Source of the DNA: Pycnococcus provasolii
Taxonomy: Eukaryota > Chlorophyta > Pseudoscourfieldiophyceae > Pseudoscourfieldiales > Pycnococcaceae
DNA: 64,000 nucleotides
Reading direction: 5' to 3'
Assembly (NCBI GenBank): GCA_938743325.2
Contig: OW568889.1
Span: 434,001 to 498,000 of the forward strand
The notes below the pieces were generated by a model that had not been told where the DNA came from, ran no database searches, and saw only the letters and a list, made by a program, of their open reading frames with translations. The position numbers were made by a program, and so were the translations under genes. Below are positions 53,540 through 62,755 of this stretch, one piece after another (position 1 is the first letter of the stretch; every line of letters starts with the position of its first letter).

Positions 53540-54340
53540 CTACAACTCCACCTCGTAGCCGTCAAGCCTAGCGGAGACGCGGTTGCGCACAGCCATGGCG
53601 CTGTGCATGTTGCGCAGCTTCCACGCTCGCTTCTCCGGAGCGCGTATCCTCGGCGTGTATCCCTCCACCTCGTTGATGACGATGGGTCGTTTGTACTCGA
53701 CACGGTGATCGTCTGGCACGTTTCCTTGCGTGATCTCGGCATCCTCGATCCATGCAATCTGTTTCTCAGTGAGTTCTTCTCCCTTGTTTCGCTTGGCGAT
53801 GACGCGTGCCATGTTCAAGCCCAGGACTTTTTTCGCCTGTATGTGCGGGTCGAGCGCGAGCCATGCGCGTTCGACGTCTGCGAGTTTCCCGGTCCTGGCT
53901 TCTTTTTGCGCAAGATTTTCTCTCTTTCGTTCGGCTCTCTTGACTCCTAAAGTGTTCATGAGTTCGAGTTTCAGACGGCTTCCGACGTCGCTCTGCATGA
54001 TTCTGTGCGGTCTTTTGAGTATGTACTCGTCGATCCCACCCGCGTGGTCGATATCTTTCATGACGGAGGTTGCGATTTTGATTTTGACTGATTTTTCTAA
54101 AAGAGGGCTGTAGAGTCGTTTTGTGACGGCGTTAGGTTTCCACGACCGACGTGTTTTCGAGTTATTCGGCATGGAGATCTTATTCCCAAACTTGATATGT
54201 TTCCCTCCAAAGAGACCACGACGACCACGCTTGAACGTGTGCACTTTATAGGGAAACGCACGAGGAAGGACGGCATCCCTCCAGAGCACTTTACTTATAG
54301 AGCCAGACTGACGGTAGATCTTCTCCCCTTTTCCTGACAT
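53540..54340 (-). CDS. Mitochondrial large-subunit ribosomal protein bL28m
   Basis: 266 residues. The bL28 core spans about 38-115: GRRGLFGGKHIKFGNKIS, NNSKTRRSWKPN, LYSPLLEKSVKIKIATSVM, then DIDHAGGIDEYIL. Mitochondrial L28 proteins extend the bacterial 78-residue core on both sides, as here, with a charged helical C-terminus. The N-terminal 37 residues are basic and may target mitochondria. One exon; upstream DNA holds inverted telobox words, in line with the known link between teloboxes and ribosomal genes in plants. Confidence 0.88.
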   Translation of the reverse strand: MSGKGEKIYRQSGSISKVLWRDAVLPRAFPYKVHTFKRGRRGLFGGKHIKFGNKISMPNNSKTRRSWKPNAVTKRLYSPLLEKSVKIKIATSVMKDIDHAGGIDEYILKRPHRIMQSDVGSRLKLELMNTLGVKRAERKRENLAQKEARTGKLADVERAWLALDPHIQAKKVLGLNMARVIAKRNKGEELTEKQIAWIEDAEITQGNVPDDHRVEYKRPIVINEVEGYTPRIRAPEKRAWKLRNMHSAMAVRNRVSARLDGYEVEL

Positions 54341-54460
54341 ACTGCAGTGACAATGACACCAGATGACACTTCACGACAAACACACAACACAGGCACGGAC
54401 GACACGACGCGAGGAACGCGCAATGGCCGCCAGAGGTATCGTAGTGCAGGAGGGCTGGGA

Positions 54461-54529
54461 AAACCCCTAAACCCCTATCGTAAGGGTAAACTGCTAACCC
54501 CTAACACCCTACGATACCTTTAGGGTTAG
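54461..54529. promoter_or_regulatory. Telobox-like cluster upstream of bL28m
   Basis: AAACCCCTAAACCCCTA, GCTAACCCCTAAC and, inverted, TTTAGGGTTAG within 70 bp, 121-189 nt before the ATG. GGTATCGTAG (54435-54444) and CTACGATACC (54509-54518) form flanking inverted arms. Confidence 0.5.
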
Positions 54530-54721
54530 AGGAAGTCGCTTGGTTGGGGATCCCGGTCGTGCAACCAGGCGGAATACCTCCCACGAACGCTGGTTGGGAT
54601 GGGCCTGGCGGAGCCCTGCAGTTGGGGATCTCTCCGAGCGGGCGGATCCTAAGCTTAGGATAGGAAGGAAGCTATTTCATTCCTTCCTGGATCCGACTAC
54701 GACGACGACGACGGACGAAAC

Positions 54722-55006
54722 ATGGCGTCTTCGGGAGCGCGTCGCCACTCCCGTCGGGGGTCGCAGTCCTCGTCTGTGACGCCACGCCCAACGCCGCCGC
54801 CACTCGGAGCATCGCCTCAACTTTGCCTTTGGATTGAGGCGCTCAACTTTCCTGATATTGCTCTGCCTTTCCGCCTCGCAAAATTCGTGATTCACTCTAT
54901 AAAACGGCCTACAGATTATGGATACCCTTCAACATATCTCGAGAAAGTTAAGGCTCCTACTCCTGTGTCGACGCGCAACCAAGTGATGACGGCGTACCTA
55001 CGATAG
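54722..55006 (+). CDS. Doubtful 94-codon ORF
   Basis: ATG at 54722 opens a frame with an Arg/Ser/Pro-rich start (SGARRHSRRGSQSSSVTPRP) and a mixed hydrophobic second half. No family is recognised. It could be a broken gene start or chance. Kept only as a candidate because its first half has coding-like composition. Confidence 0.2.
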   Translation: MASSGARRHSRRGSQSSSVTPRPTPPPLGASPQLCLWIEALNFPDIALPFRLAKFVIHSIKRPTDYGYPSTYLEKVKAPTPVSTRNQVMTAYLR

Positions 55007-55135
55007 AAGAGCCCTAGAAGAGCTCGTCATAGAAGTCAAGATTGGAACCCGGTTCGTCTTGATTAACTTCTTCTAAATTACGCCATAGCTGACGGCTATA
55101 GCATAGTAGCCCTACCACCCATCGTCATACCTCGT

Positions 55136-55162
55136 AACCCTAACGTGCATGCATTAGGGTTT
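55136..55162. promoter_or_regulatory. Inverted telobox pair around GTGCATGC
   Basis: AACCCTAACGTGCATGCATT followed by AGGGTTT is a near-perfect palindrome with one telobox per arm, 67-93 nt before the ATG at 55229. Confidence 0.5.
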
Positions 55163-55228
55163 CTGATATCGTTGGTGTTGGCGCCTAATATTATCCTATA
55201 TTTTGCCCCTAAACTTGAAGATAAATAA

Positions 55229-57769
55229 ATGTCCGCGCAGTGGGAAGTGTCCTCCGAAGTTGGTTTAGAAGAAGGTGGAGGTGACTTCAGTGACTTCACT
55301 CCAAGCGTGTTGCAAGCTGGTGGTGGTGGTGGTGGTGGTGGTGGTGGTGATGGTGGTGACGTCCTTATGATGATGAATTCACCCTATGGTGGTAGTGCTC
55401 ATGCTGAAGTTGATGTTGATGTTGATGTTGATGTTGATGTTGACAATGTGTTGAAGTTACAAGCTTTGTTAACAAACTCGGAAGATGTCAATGCGCAATT
55501 AAAAAAAGAAGTGCGTGAACTGCGTGATGTGCAAAAAACACATAAACGTATGCTCATGGCGTCGAGCTGCATGGAACAGTCCGAACAGACTAGAAATAAA
55601 AAAGCACAAACTGCTTTGCGAGCTATGGAAAAGGACTTGCTCGCGGCGCAAAAGGCGAGAAACGACGCAGAGGACGCCGCCAAGGAGGTGGAACGAAATA
55701 TGCAAGAGGCCATCAAGCAGCGCGACGACGCCATGAAACGCGCAGAAAAAGAACAATCGCAAGCGAGAGAGCGAGTCGCAGCGGCCGAGACGACGGCAAG
55801 CGAGCGCGTGCAAAGCGCCGAGACGACGGCAAGCGAGCGCGTGCAAAGCGCCGAGACGACGGCAAGCGAGCGCGTGCAAAGCGCTGAGACGACGGCAAGC
55901 GAGCGCGTGCAAAGCGCCGAGGCACAGGCAAGGCGGTGCCTAGAGCTTCAGGCGGAGGCGGATGCACGCGTCGGGTCGCTCGAAGCTGAGCGCGACGGGG
56001 CGACGCGACGCGCGGAGGCTCTCGCGGCGGAGGTGAGCCGGCTCAGTGCGGAAAGCACGAAGGTCGCGGCGGAGGCGGAGGCGCGCGTCGAGGCGATCGA
56101 GAGGGATGCGGCCAACCTTCGTGACATGAACGCGAGGCTCGAAGTACGGCGCAGCGATGCCCAGGCAGAGTGCGAGCAAGCTCGCGCGTCAACCGCCGCT
56201 GCATGCGTGGAAAGGGATGCGGCGAAGTCGAGCGCAGCCAAGAGCGCGGAAAATCTGGAGCACTTGAAATCCATTCGCAACGCAATCGAAAAGAGCCTCA
56301 CCGAGGCGAACGAATCTCTTGCGTCAGCTCGTGCGGAAGCTGCCTCAGCCAGCGCGGAGCGAGATGCCATATCAAGGCGCGCAAGTGCAGCCGAGGAACG
56401 GCTATTTGCGACGTACACGGAGTCGCACGGTGTTCGCGAAAGCTTGGAGGCGGCGAAGGAGCAGGCGCGCATCTCACAGCAGCGAGTGCAGAGCCTCGCG
56501 GAGGAACGTGACGAACTTCTCGCGCGTGTGCAGGCGTCTGAGACGCAAGTTCCACAGCTCGAGCACGAGCTCGCCGCCGCAAAAGAGGAGGCGCGATTTG
56601 CACGTGAGAGCATGGAGCGCCTTACGGCTTCGGCGGCCGATCTCGGTGCGGAGCTGCAGGCGGTACGCGCAAGCGCCGCAGCCGCCGAGACTGTGGCAGC
56701 CGAGGCAAAGCAGGCCGCATCGGCGGCGAGTGAGTTGCAGCGGCAGCTCGAGCAGGCGGAAGATAAGCTGAAGTTTGACGCAAACGAGCGAGCGATTCTC
56801 CTTTCGCGTGCACAGGCAGGAGAAGAGGCGGCCGCCGTTGCCCAGGCAAAGGCAACCGCGTCAAACCGACGGGCGGAGGAGATCGCAGGAAGGATGGAAC
56901 AGCTCACGAAGCGAGTATTAAGTGCAGAGGAGACGGCGTCGAAGGATCGCGAAAATCTTGCGCGGGAAAGAGTTCGAGCGGATGGTCTCGAGAAAAAGCT
57001 CGCAAGCGCGGAGGAAAGGCAATTTGCAGCATACGCGGAGGCTCATGAGTGCAGCGAAAAAATGTTAACTGCACAGGAGGCGGAAGCGCAGGCAAGGAGC
57101 GAGCTTCAAGTTGGAAAGCTCGCGGAGAGCGAGGTGGAAGCAGCTCGTAAGATTGCGGAGGAAAAGGGAGCCAAGCTCAAACGACTCGTGGATATGCACT
57201 CGCGACGAGGTGAGATGATCGCGAGAGTCATTGACAACTCAGTAAAGCGCAGCGCGAGGAGGGCAACATTTGGCACTTGGAGAGGCTTCGTGTTAATGAT
57301 GACTTCACGTCGACATCGCGAGGAAGCTTTGCTCTCGGACAGCATCGCATCCGCTCGGCGAGCGGGCGCTCTTCAGGCACTCAACATTTTGCAGCCCGCC
57401 GCGCGACGAAAAGTTGGACGTCTCCTGCTTGAGCGGTGCCTGACGCGTTGGCAGCTGGCAATCCGTGGAGATTGGAATACGGTGTGCGCCGCAAAGCCGA
57501 TAGCTACCCCACCGCCCGACGACGTCCCGCGCCAGTCGCCAATGCCTACGACACCAGCTGCCGCCTCTCAAGATACCACGCCCAAGGCATCCTCTCGTGG
57601 ACGTATGATCCGAGCGTCGATGCGTGCCGACATCTTGCCATCACCATCCATCTCCCCAAAGCTCACGCCGAAGAGGAGACTGAAAGCGCGTTCGTCATCG
57701 CTGAGACAATCGCATTCTGCGTCCACGACAAGAGTAAAATCGCCGTGGGATTCGAGCCGGCTGATTTGA
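55229..57769 (+). CDS. Long coiled-coil protein with hendecad repeats and a Sfi1-like segment
   Basis: 846 residues. An acidic, Gly-tract-containing head (1-75, with repeated Val-Asp) leads into a coiled coil from about 75 to 660. Within it, four identical 11-residue units AETTASERVQS (residues about 186-229) come from a 33-bp DNA repeat; 11-residue periods suit nearly straight coils. Near 670-740 two short stretches (RRATFGTWRGFVLMMTSRRH and LLERCLTRWQLAIRG) resemble centrin-binding Sfi1 repeats. The Ser/Pro/Arg tail may be disordered. Could be a centrosomal, basal-body or cytoskeletal scaffold; no family is recognised with certainty. TGTAA lies 23 nt after the stop. Confidence 0.72.
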   Translation: MSAQWEVSSEVGLEEGGGDFSDFTPSVLQAGGGGGGGGGGDGGDVLMMMNSPYGGSAHAEVDVDVDVDVDVDNVLKLQALLTNSEDVNAQLKKEVRELRDVQKTHKRMLMASSCMEQSEQTRNKKAQTALRAMEKDLLAAQKARNDAEDAAKEVERNMQEAIKQRDDAMKRAEKEQSQARERVAAAETTASERVQSAETTASERVQSAETTASERVQSAETTASERVQSAEAQARRCLELQAEADARVGSLEAERDGATRRAEALAAEVSRLSAESTKVAAEAEARVEAIERDAANLRDMNARLEVRRSDAQAECEQARASTAAACVERDAAKSSAAKSAENLEHLKSIRNAIEKSLTEANESLASARAEAASASAERDAISRRASAAEERLFATYTESHGVRESLEAAKEQARISQQRVQSLAEERDELLARVQASETQVPQLEHELAAAKEEARFARESMERLTASAADLGAELQAVRASAAAAETVAAEAKQAASAASELQRQLEQAEDKLKFDANERAILLSRAQAGEEAAAVAQAKATASNRRAEEIAGRMEQLTKRVLSAEETASKDRENLARERVRADGLEKKLASAEERQFAAYAEAHECSEKMLTAQEAEAQARSELQVGKLAESEVEAARKIAEEKGAKLKRLVDMHSRRGEMIARVIDNSVKRSARRATFGTWRGFVLMMTSRRHREEALLSDSIASARRAGALQALNILQPAARRKVGRLLLERCLTRWQLAIRGDWNTVCAAKPIATPPPDDVPRQSPMPTTPAAASQDTTPKASSRGRMIRASMRADILPSPSISPKLTPKRRLKARSSSLRQSHSASTTRVKSPWDSSRLI
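55784..55915. repeat. 33-bp coding tandem repeat, four copies
   Basis: GCCGAGACGACGGCAAGCGA plus 13 bases, repeated at 55784, 55817, 55850 and 55883 with one or two silent changes. It encodes an 11-residue hendecad, so copy changes keep the frame. Confidence 0.92.
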
Positions 57770-57791
57770 ACCGATAGAAAGTACCATAACA

Positions 57792-57796
57792 TGTAA
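57792..57796 (+). terminator. TGTAA poly(A) signal
   Basis: TGTAA 23 nt after the stop of the coiled-coil gene. Confidence 0.5.
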
Positions 57797-57879
57797 TCTG
57801 TTATATATCAGGCATATACTAATACATTCGATGTTGTTTTACTGCAAAATTTACGGGATAAAGTATTGAACAATATATT

Positions 57880-57884
57880 TTACA
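57880..57884 (-). terminator. TGTAA poly(A) signal of Urb2
   Basis: TTACA on the plus strand, 13 nt after the stop of the minus-strand gene. Confidence 0.5.
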
Positions 57885-57896
57885 AACATACAAACA

Positions 57897-60800
57897 TCAA
57901 CCTCGAAATGCGTACTCCTGGTCGCACATCGAACGCCACCGCGCCAGCGTACTTCGGTTCGTGCCTCCGTCCCGTCGACCTAACGAGAGATACGCGCTGT
58001 CGTAGTCGCATCCGTCGATAAGTGCGTATGTGCCCTCCTTCAAATTGCGCAAGATCAAGGCACCCGCACGCTCATGCGCACCCGCAAGATCTACGGGCGT
58101 CAGCACATCATGCACCAGGTCCACGACGAGAAGCGACAGATTGAATGGCCACTGCGCCGCGTCTTTCTTGGTCGATGCACTGCCGTCATTGTGAGACTTC
58201 GATGCTACCGCGATCACCTCAAACATACGGCCAAGACTCATGGACATTCGATCGAGAGACTGAAGCGCATCTAGATCTGGCACGCCGTTGGCGGCATTAC
58301 GATCGAATGCATATCGAAGAGCTTGGCACATGTGTCGACAGCTATGGACGATGCAGTGAAAGGCGAGCGCACACGCTTTGTGCTTTGTACGAATCATCTG
58401 TGTGACGATGCTGCACGAGGCATCGAAGAGGCGGAGTGGTGAAGCGGCTGCCACGACCACGCCGTGGGCAAGGGATGGCAAGGCAAGCACGGACGCGACG
58501 TGAGACGCGGTGATTGCCTTCGTTCGTCCATGGTTCGCGACCAAGGCTAGAGTAGCCTCGAAGAGGTATTCCGTTGTGTTCAGCCTGTCGGAACGAACGG
58601 CGCAGGCGCAAGTGGCGTCGAGGAGCGCGTTAAGCATGCCATGAATCTGGCTTTCCGTGGGATGCCAGCGCATGTCACGTTCGGCAGGTGAAGCTGTCTT
58701 GACCATCGCCGTCACCATTTGGACCGTGCAAATGGTTCCCGCGCCCACATCATCGTCTGCGTTCATGGCATCCGTCGCAGATAATCGGCGGATTTCATCA
58801 TGCGCATCGTCAAAAGCCTGCGATAAAACCTCGGCACAACTGTCAGTACAGCACGCAGCGTGCAGAGCAGCGCATCGAAGGGCATCGTCGCAGTTCGTCC
58901 GCATAAGGCGAAGAAAGATGCGGCGACTGGATGCGTCACTCAAGCCGTGAATCTCAATGAAATTAGGGATGCACCTATGCATGACTCGCACACGTGTAAT
59001 ATCCGCATCGGATCGCATGTCGAGCAAGTCGCACTGAGCGAGACCTTCCTCGATCGCACTGTGCATTGCGCGCATTGGCCAAGCCACGGAATCGCTCTTC
59101 TTCTGAAACGCGATTGAGCTTAGAAAAATGGCTGAAGCCACTCCTTTACCCAGGCGACGATTTACAAGTGCGACGCCGTGCACATCATCTGCAGCTGAGA
59201 GCATGTCAGCCATGTCGCGAATTTCCTTGTCAGGCACACGGAATTTCCAGCCGAAGTTTTCATGGCTGAGCTTCAGGCTGAAGAAGATGGACTGTACGAG
59301 AACGCTCGTTGAGGCTGTCGCGGTTGCGTTACCCTGTGCGCCAATCAAGGTGCGCAGGAGGCGAACGCAGCATCCGGCACACTGCTTAAAGAGCTTCTTC
59401 GACGCGCAGGCGGAAATTAGGAGATTCACAGTGGATGCCGCAAATGCATCGTGGCTTATAGTGTCGCAGAGAAAGATGCCCGAATCGAAATTTGGAATAG
59501 CAATCTCGAGGAAGTCGAGCAGACGCGCGGCAACCTTCTCCGCGTGAAGAAGCCGCGACGATGCTGATAGTCTCTGAAGCAAATCAATGCAGCGCACGAA
59601 AACGCTTCTGCATGCACCACAGATTTCCTCACTAGGCCTCGCAGTCATAGCTGTGGCGTAAAGCACGGTAACTCGAATGGTGCGAAAAACGGCACCGGCC
59701 AAGCGCTCGATATGGGCGTTTGCGTCGTTCGTACCGATGATGTGATAAGCCGATGGCAGAAATTGCAAGACGTCCAGAACCCGATCTGCACATCGCATTC
59801 GCTCTTCCAAGTTTGTTTGCCATCCTGACGAATTGTCAAATTTTGTCTGCATCTCCGTGCAAACATCTCCAATTGCCTTTGCATTGATGCACTCGCGATC
59901 TGCGAAGGACGCATCGTCTATTGTCAGCAATTCCACAGACACATTTACGAACTCCTTTTCCCAGTCTGCGCTCTCGAGCCAGTCAATGAAGAGGCGTGCA
60001 TTTATCACCGCAGACTTCGTGGTTGCGCGATGCTTTGAGTGCACGGTAATAGGACAGGACTTCTCGTCTTCTCCTGGCGCAGGCTTAATCGCGAATTCCA
60101 CCGAAGCGCATGTGTGCAATACAATCGACGCAAGTGTCCTGCGGCGCTCCTCGCCGAGCAGATCTAGCCATACCGGCATGAGGGGCTGGTCAAGCAACTG
60201 TTGAAGCCACGTGCTCGCTAGATCATGAACCGGAGCATGTGAGGACATCATGAGCGTACTTGCCCCAACGTCGAACATTGCACGAGCGATTTGCCCCGCT
60301 TTGTCGGAAATCTCCGCGTCGAGTTTGTCCGGGCGCGCAAACGCTGGCTGGCAAGCGTTCAGCACATAGGTGCACGACGCAATGCACTGTGATGCGGCTG
60401 AAGTCGTCAGATGAACGTCGCACAGCGCCAAGGTGTAGGGATCCTGGCTCTCCTTCCCCTGGTCACCGCGAGCGAGCGCCTCCACATGAGCACAATACGC
60501 TCTGCATGTGCTTGTGAGCGTATTTTGCAACACTTGCAGTATGTCTACGCACGGCGCGATTCGCCGTGTATCCACAAAGGCTGCGATGCTGCTATCTACC
60601 TGAGAAGTGCTCATGCCACCAGATACGCTCGTCGCGAGAATTCCGCGAAAGCGATGCAAAGCAGTGTAGAGGCATATTGCTGTCGTATCGCATAATAGCA
60701 GCTGGACTGCCGACGTGGAAAGCACATCTTTTTGACTCTTTGAAACTCTGCGCTTCTTACTCGCACGCACTACGACGTCGGTATGCACATCGCGGCCGCC

Positions 60801-62447
60801 TTCCTGCGCGTGCAGCACGTGTTGCACCGCCTCGCTCGTCTCCAAGGCTAGACGTTGTAAACTGTTCGCCTGTGCATCAGAAAGGTTTGCGAGCGATATG
60901 CCCGTGCCCTTGCGCAGAGCATTCTCGCTCGAGGCTGCTAGAGTTTCAAGCACCTCGGAAACGACCAATCCAATCAGGCGCCACTTGGCTACGTCTTTCA
61001 CGCACCTCTCTTCCTTCGCCGTAGCCCGTGGAATCACAAAGCTCCGTGCAAGCGATGTTATGAGCGCCTGGCATTGTCCCACGGGAAGAATTTCCACAAG
61101 CTCTGCGATGGTCTTGGCGATCCGAAACGACTGGGCCAGTGCGAGAATGCCTCCATTGCTTCCGTCGACATGGCACACCGCCTCCAGAGTCGCTTCCAGC
61201 GTTTTTGGAAATGCACGAAGCTTTCCACTCTCACGCAGTAGCGTGCAAATCACCTCGCATGCTTCATCACGCAGAGCTGGTGGATTGGACGACGGCACGT
61301 CTTGCGAGTGAGTCAGCGTATCAAGCGACCGTACCACCGCGTGCACGACTTCGGTGAGGATGGAATCAGCCTCGCTGTCCGAGGATTCGATGAACAGACG
61401 CAGGTCCATGCATGCCATGTAGCGAAGGCATTCGAGCGACAGTTCGCACGCGCGACGGCCGCTGCTCGAAGTCGAGCTCACGGCATTTGCATGGAACCCG
61501 ATCAGATTCCGCGCCAAAGTTCTCAGGTGATTTGCGCCCGTACCATCATCATCCTCCTGTGGCTGATAAACACCCAAATCACGAGCCTCGCGCGTGAGCC
61601 GCGCCAGCGCTCGCATGGCGTTGATCCCACTGACACCAGAGCTGGCCGCCACAGTAGTAAGGTCATTGGATAATAATAACCACAAGTCGAACAAGGGAAA
61701 GGATTCAATTTTCGCGCACGCTGAGAGCATACCTGCGGCGGCGGCGAAGTTGTCATCTGACGCTGTCAAGTCGCTGAGCTGCACGAGGAAGGTGTGCGCG
61801 CATGCGACTGGCTTTGTTCTCTTCTTGTTCGCCTCTAGAGCTCGCCTCGATGATGTTGCGTACTGCGAGTAGTTTTCGACGTGCGTTGCGTGCATAGTCG
61901 TGCAAGACAGGACTTCGTCGACAAGGCTTCGGTTTCCCTCGGCGTAGTGGTGGAGCCACGTCGCCATGGCTGGCTGAGCCGCCTCGAAGACTTTTTTTGC
62001 CGAAGGTTGGCTCTTCGCCACCTTGGCAAGTGCGAGACATGCGCACTGCATCATCTCCCGCAGGTTGTTTGTATATTCGTTCTGTGGAGCATCGTTTCCT
62101 ATCATCACCGCTCTATTATATGCGTGCGTCGCTTTCCTTGCTAAGTTAGCAACGACGTCAAGAGGTACATCACTCCACGCCGAGGTACTCTTCTCCTGCT
62201 TTTCTTTCATAGCGACGAGAAGCATATGCATGTCTTGCACATGATGACGCACGGATGATGATGCTTGCAAGGATCCCTGCAACAAGGATCCCTGCAACAA
62301 GGATCCCTGCAAGGAGGAAGGAGACGTCTCGTCCTCGAAAAGGGCAAGAGCACGCTGACACAAAGAGAGCGAACACGACACGCTTGACGAGCTTGAGGAG
62401 GCACCCCCATGGCGTGGGTTCCCGGGAGCCCACAAGAGGCTGGCCAT
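57897..62447 (-). CDS. URB2: Urb2/Npa2-like nucleolar pre-ribosome assembly factor
   Basis: 1,516 residues, helical-repeat composition throughout. The diagnostic part is the C-terminus: ILRNLKEGTYALIDGCDYDS, then TLARWRSMCDQEYAFRG, which fits the end of the plant and animal Urb2/Npa2 C-terminal domain (Leu-x-Glu-Gly-x-Tyr-x-Leu-Leu/Ile-Asp-x-Cys, and a late Leu...Tyr block). Urb2 acts with Npa1 in early steps of the 60S pre-ribosome (27S pre-rRNA). The middle is poorly conserved, as in the family. Residues about 45-61 carry LQGSL repeats from a 15-bp unit. One exon; ATG 62447. Confidence 0.72.
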   Translation of the reverse strand: MASLLWAPGNPRHGGASSSSSSVSCSLSLCQRALALFEDETSPSSLQGSLLQGSLLQGSLQASSSVRHHVQDMHMLLVAMKEKQEKSTSAWSDVPLDVVANLARKATHAYNRAVMIGNDAPQNEYTNNLREMMQCACLALAKVAKSQPSAKKVFEAAQPAMATWLHHYAEGNRSLVDEVLSCTTMHATHVENYSQYATSSRRALEANKKRTKPVACAHTFLVQLSDLTASDDNFAAAAGMLSACAKIESFPLFDLWLLLSNDLTTVAASSGVSGINAMRALARLTREARDLGVYQPQEDDDGTGANHLRTLARNLIGFHANAVSSTSSSGRRACELSLECLRYMACMDLRLFIESSDSEADSILTEVVHAVVRSLDTLTHSQDVPSSNPPALRDEACEVICTLLRESGKLRAFPKTLEATLEAVCHVDGSNGGILALAQSFRIAKTIAELVEILPVGQCQALITSLARSFVIPRATAKEERCVKDVAKWRLIGLVVSEVLETLAASSENALRKGTGISLANLSDAQANSLQRLALETSEAVQHVLHAQEGGRDVHTDVVVRASKKRRVSKSQKDVLSTSAVQLLLCDTTAICLYTALHRFRGILATSVSGGMSTSQVDSSIAAFVDTRRIAPCVDILQVLQNTLTSTCRAYCAHVEALARGDQGKESQDPYTLALCDVHLTTSAASQCIASCTYVLNACQPAFARPDKLDAEISDKAGQIARAMFDVGASTLMMSSHAPVHDLASTWLQQLLDQPLMPVWLDLLGEERRRTLASIVLHTCASVEFAIKPAPGEDEKSCPITVHSKHRATTKSAVINARLFIDWLESADWEKEFVNVSVELLTIDDASFADRECINAKAIGDVCTEMQTKFDNSSGWQTNLEERMRCADRVLDVLQFLPSAYHIIGTNDANAHIERLAGAVFRTIRVTVLYATAMTARPSEEICGACRSVFVRCIDLLQRLSASSRLLHAEKVAARLLDFLEIAIPNFDSGIFLCDTISHDAFAASTVNLLISACASKKLFKQCAGCCVRLLRTLIGAQGNATATASTSVLVQSIFFSLKLSHENFGWKFRVPDKEIRDMADMLSAADDVHGVALVNRRLGKGVASAIFLSSIAFQKKSDSVAWPMRAMHSAIEEGLAQCDLLDMRSDADITRVRVMHRCIPNFIEIHGLSDASSRRIFLRLMRTNCDDALRCAALHAACCTDSCAEVLSQAFDDAHDEIRRLSATDAMNADDDVGAGTICTVQMVTAMVKTASPAERDMRWHPTESQIHGMLNALLDATCACAVRSDRLNTTEYLFEATLALVANHGRTKAITASHVASVLALPSLAHGVVVAAASPLRLFDASCSIVTQMIRTKHKACALAFHCIVHSCRHMCQALRYAFDRNAANGVPDLDALQSLDRMSMSLGRMFEVIAVASKSHNDGSASTKKDAAQWPFNLSLLVVDLVHDVLTPVDLAGAHERAGALILRNLKEGTYALIDGCDYDSAYLSLGRRDGGTNRSTLARWRSMCDQEYAFRG
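62268..62315. repeat. 15-bp coding repeat in Urb2 N-terminus
   Basis: CAAGGATCCCTGCAA-type units occur three to four times in a row and encode LQGSL. The repeat keeps the frame. Confidence 0.85.
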
Positions 62448-62540
62448 GTTTGTGACAAATGCGGCAAATGGCGGCGGCGCCGGAACGTCACCCCTGGGGC
62501 CGAGGACTCAGAAAACCCCGAGGGGCGAGGAACGCTTTTT

Positions 62541-62577
62541 TTAATTAGGGGTTGGGGAACAACTCCACCCCTAATTT
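62541..62577. promoter_or_regulatory. Inverted TTAGGGG / CCCCTAA pair upstream of Urb2
   Basis: AATTAGGGGTTGGGG faces CACCCCTAATT, 94-130 nt from the Urb2 ATG on the minus strand. A G-rich variant of the telobox. Confidence 0.45.
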
Positions 62578-62626
62578 TCTTCGACCTATTCCCACTCCAC
62601 CCGCGGGGCCCCAACCGCCTCACCCC

Positions 62627-62755
62627 AAGGTCCCTTTATACCACCTCCCCCGCCCGCCTCACCTCAAGGCTCAAGGTCCCTTTATACCACCTCCCCCGCC
62701 CGCCTCACCTCAAGGCTCAAGGTCCCTTTATACCACCTCCCCCTCCTCCCCCTTG
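62627..62755. repeat. 46-bp tandem repeat, nearly three copies
   Basis: Copies start with AAGGTCCCTTTATACCACCT at 62627, 62673 and 62719. Each copy carries TTTATA. The third is shortened. Confidence 0.88.

Larger units (their letters stand above)
54341..55228. promoter_or_regulatory. Divergent region, bL28m / coiled-coil protein
   Basis: 888 bp with telobox clusters near each start codon (54461-54529 and 55136-55162) and one weak ORF (54722-55006). Confidence 0.55.
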
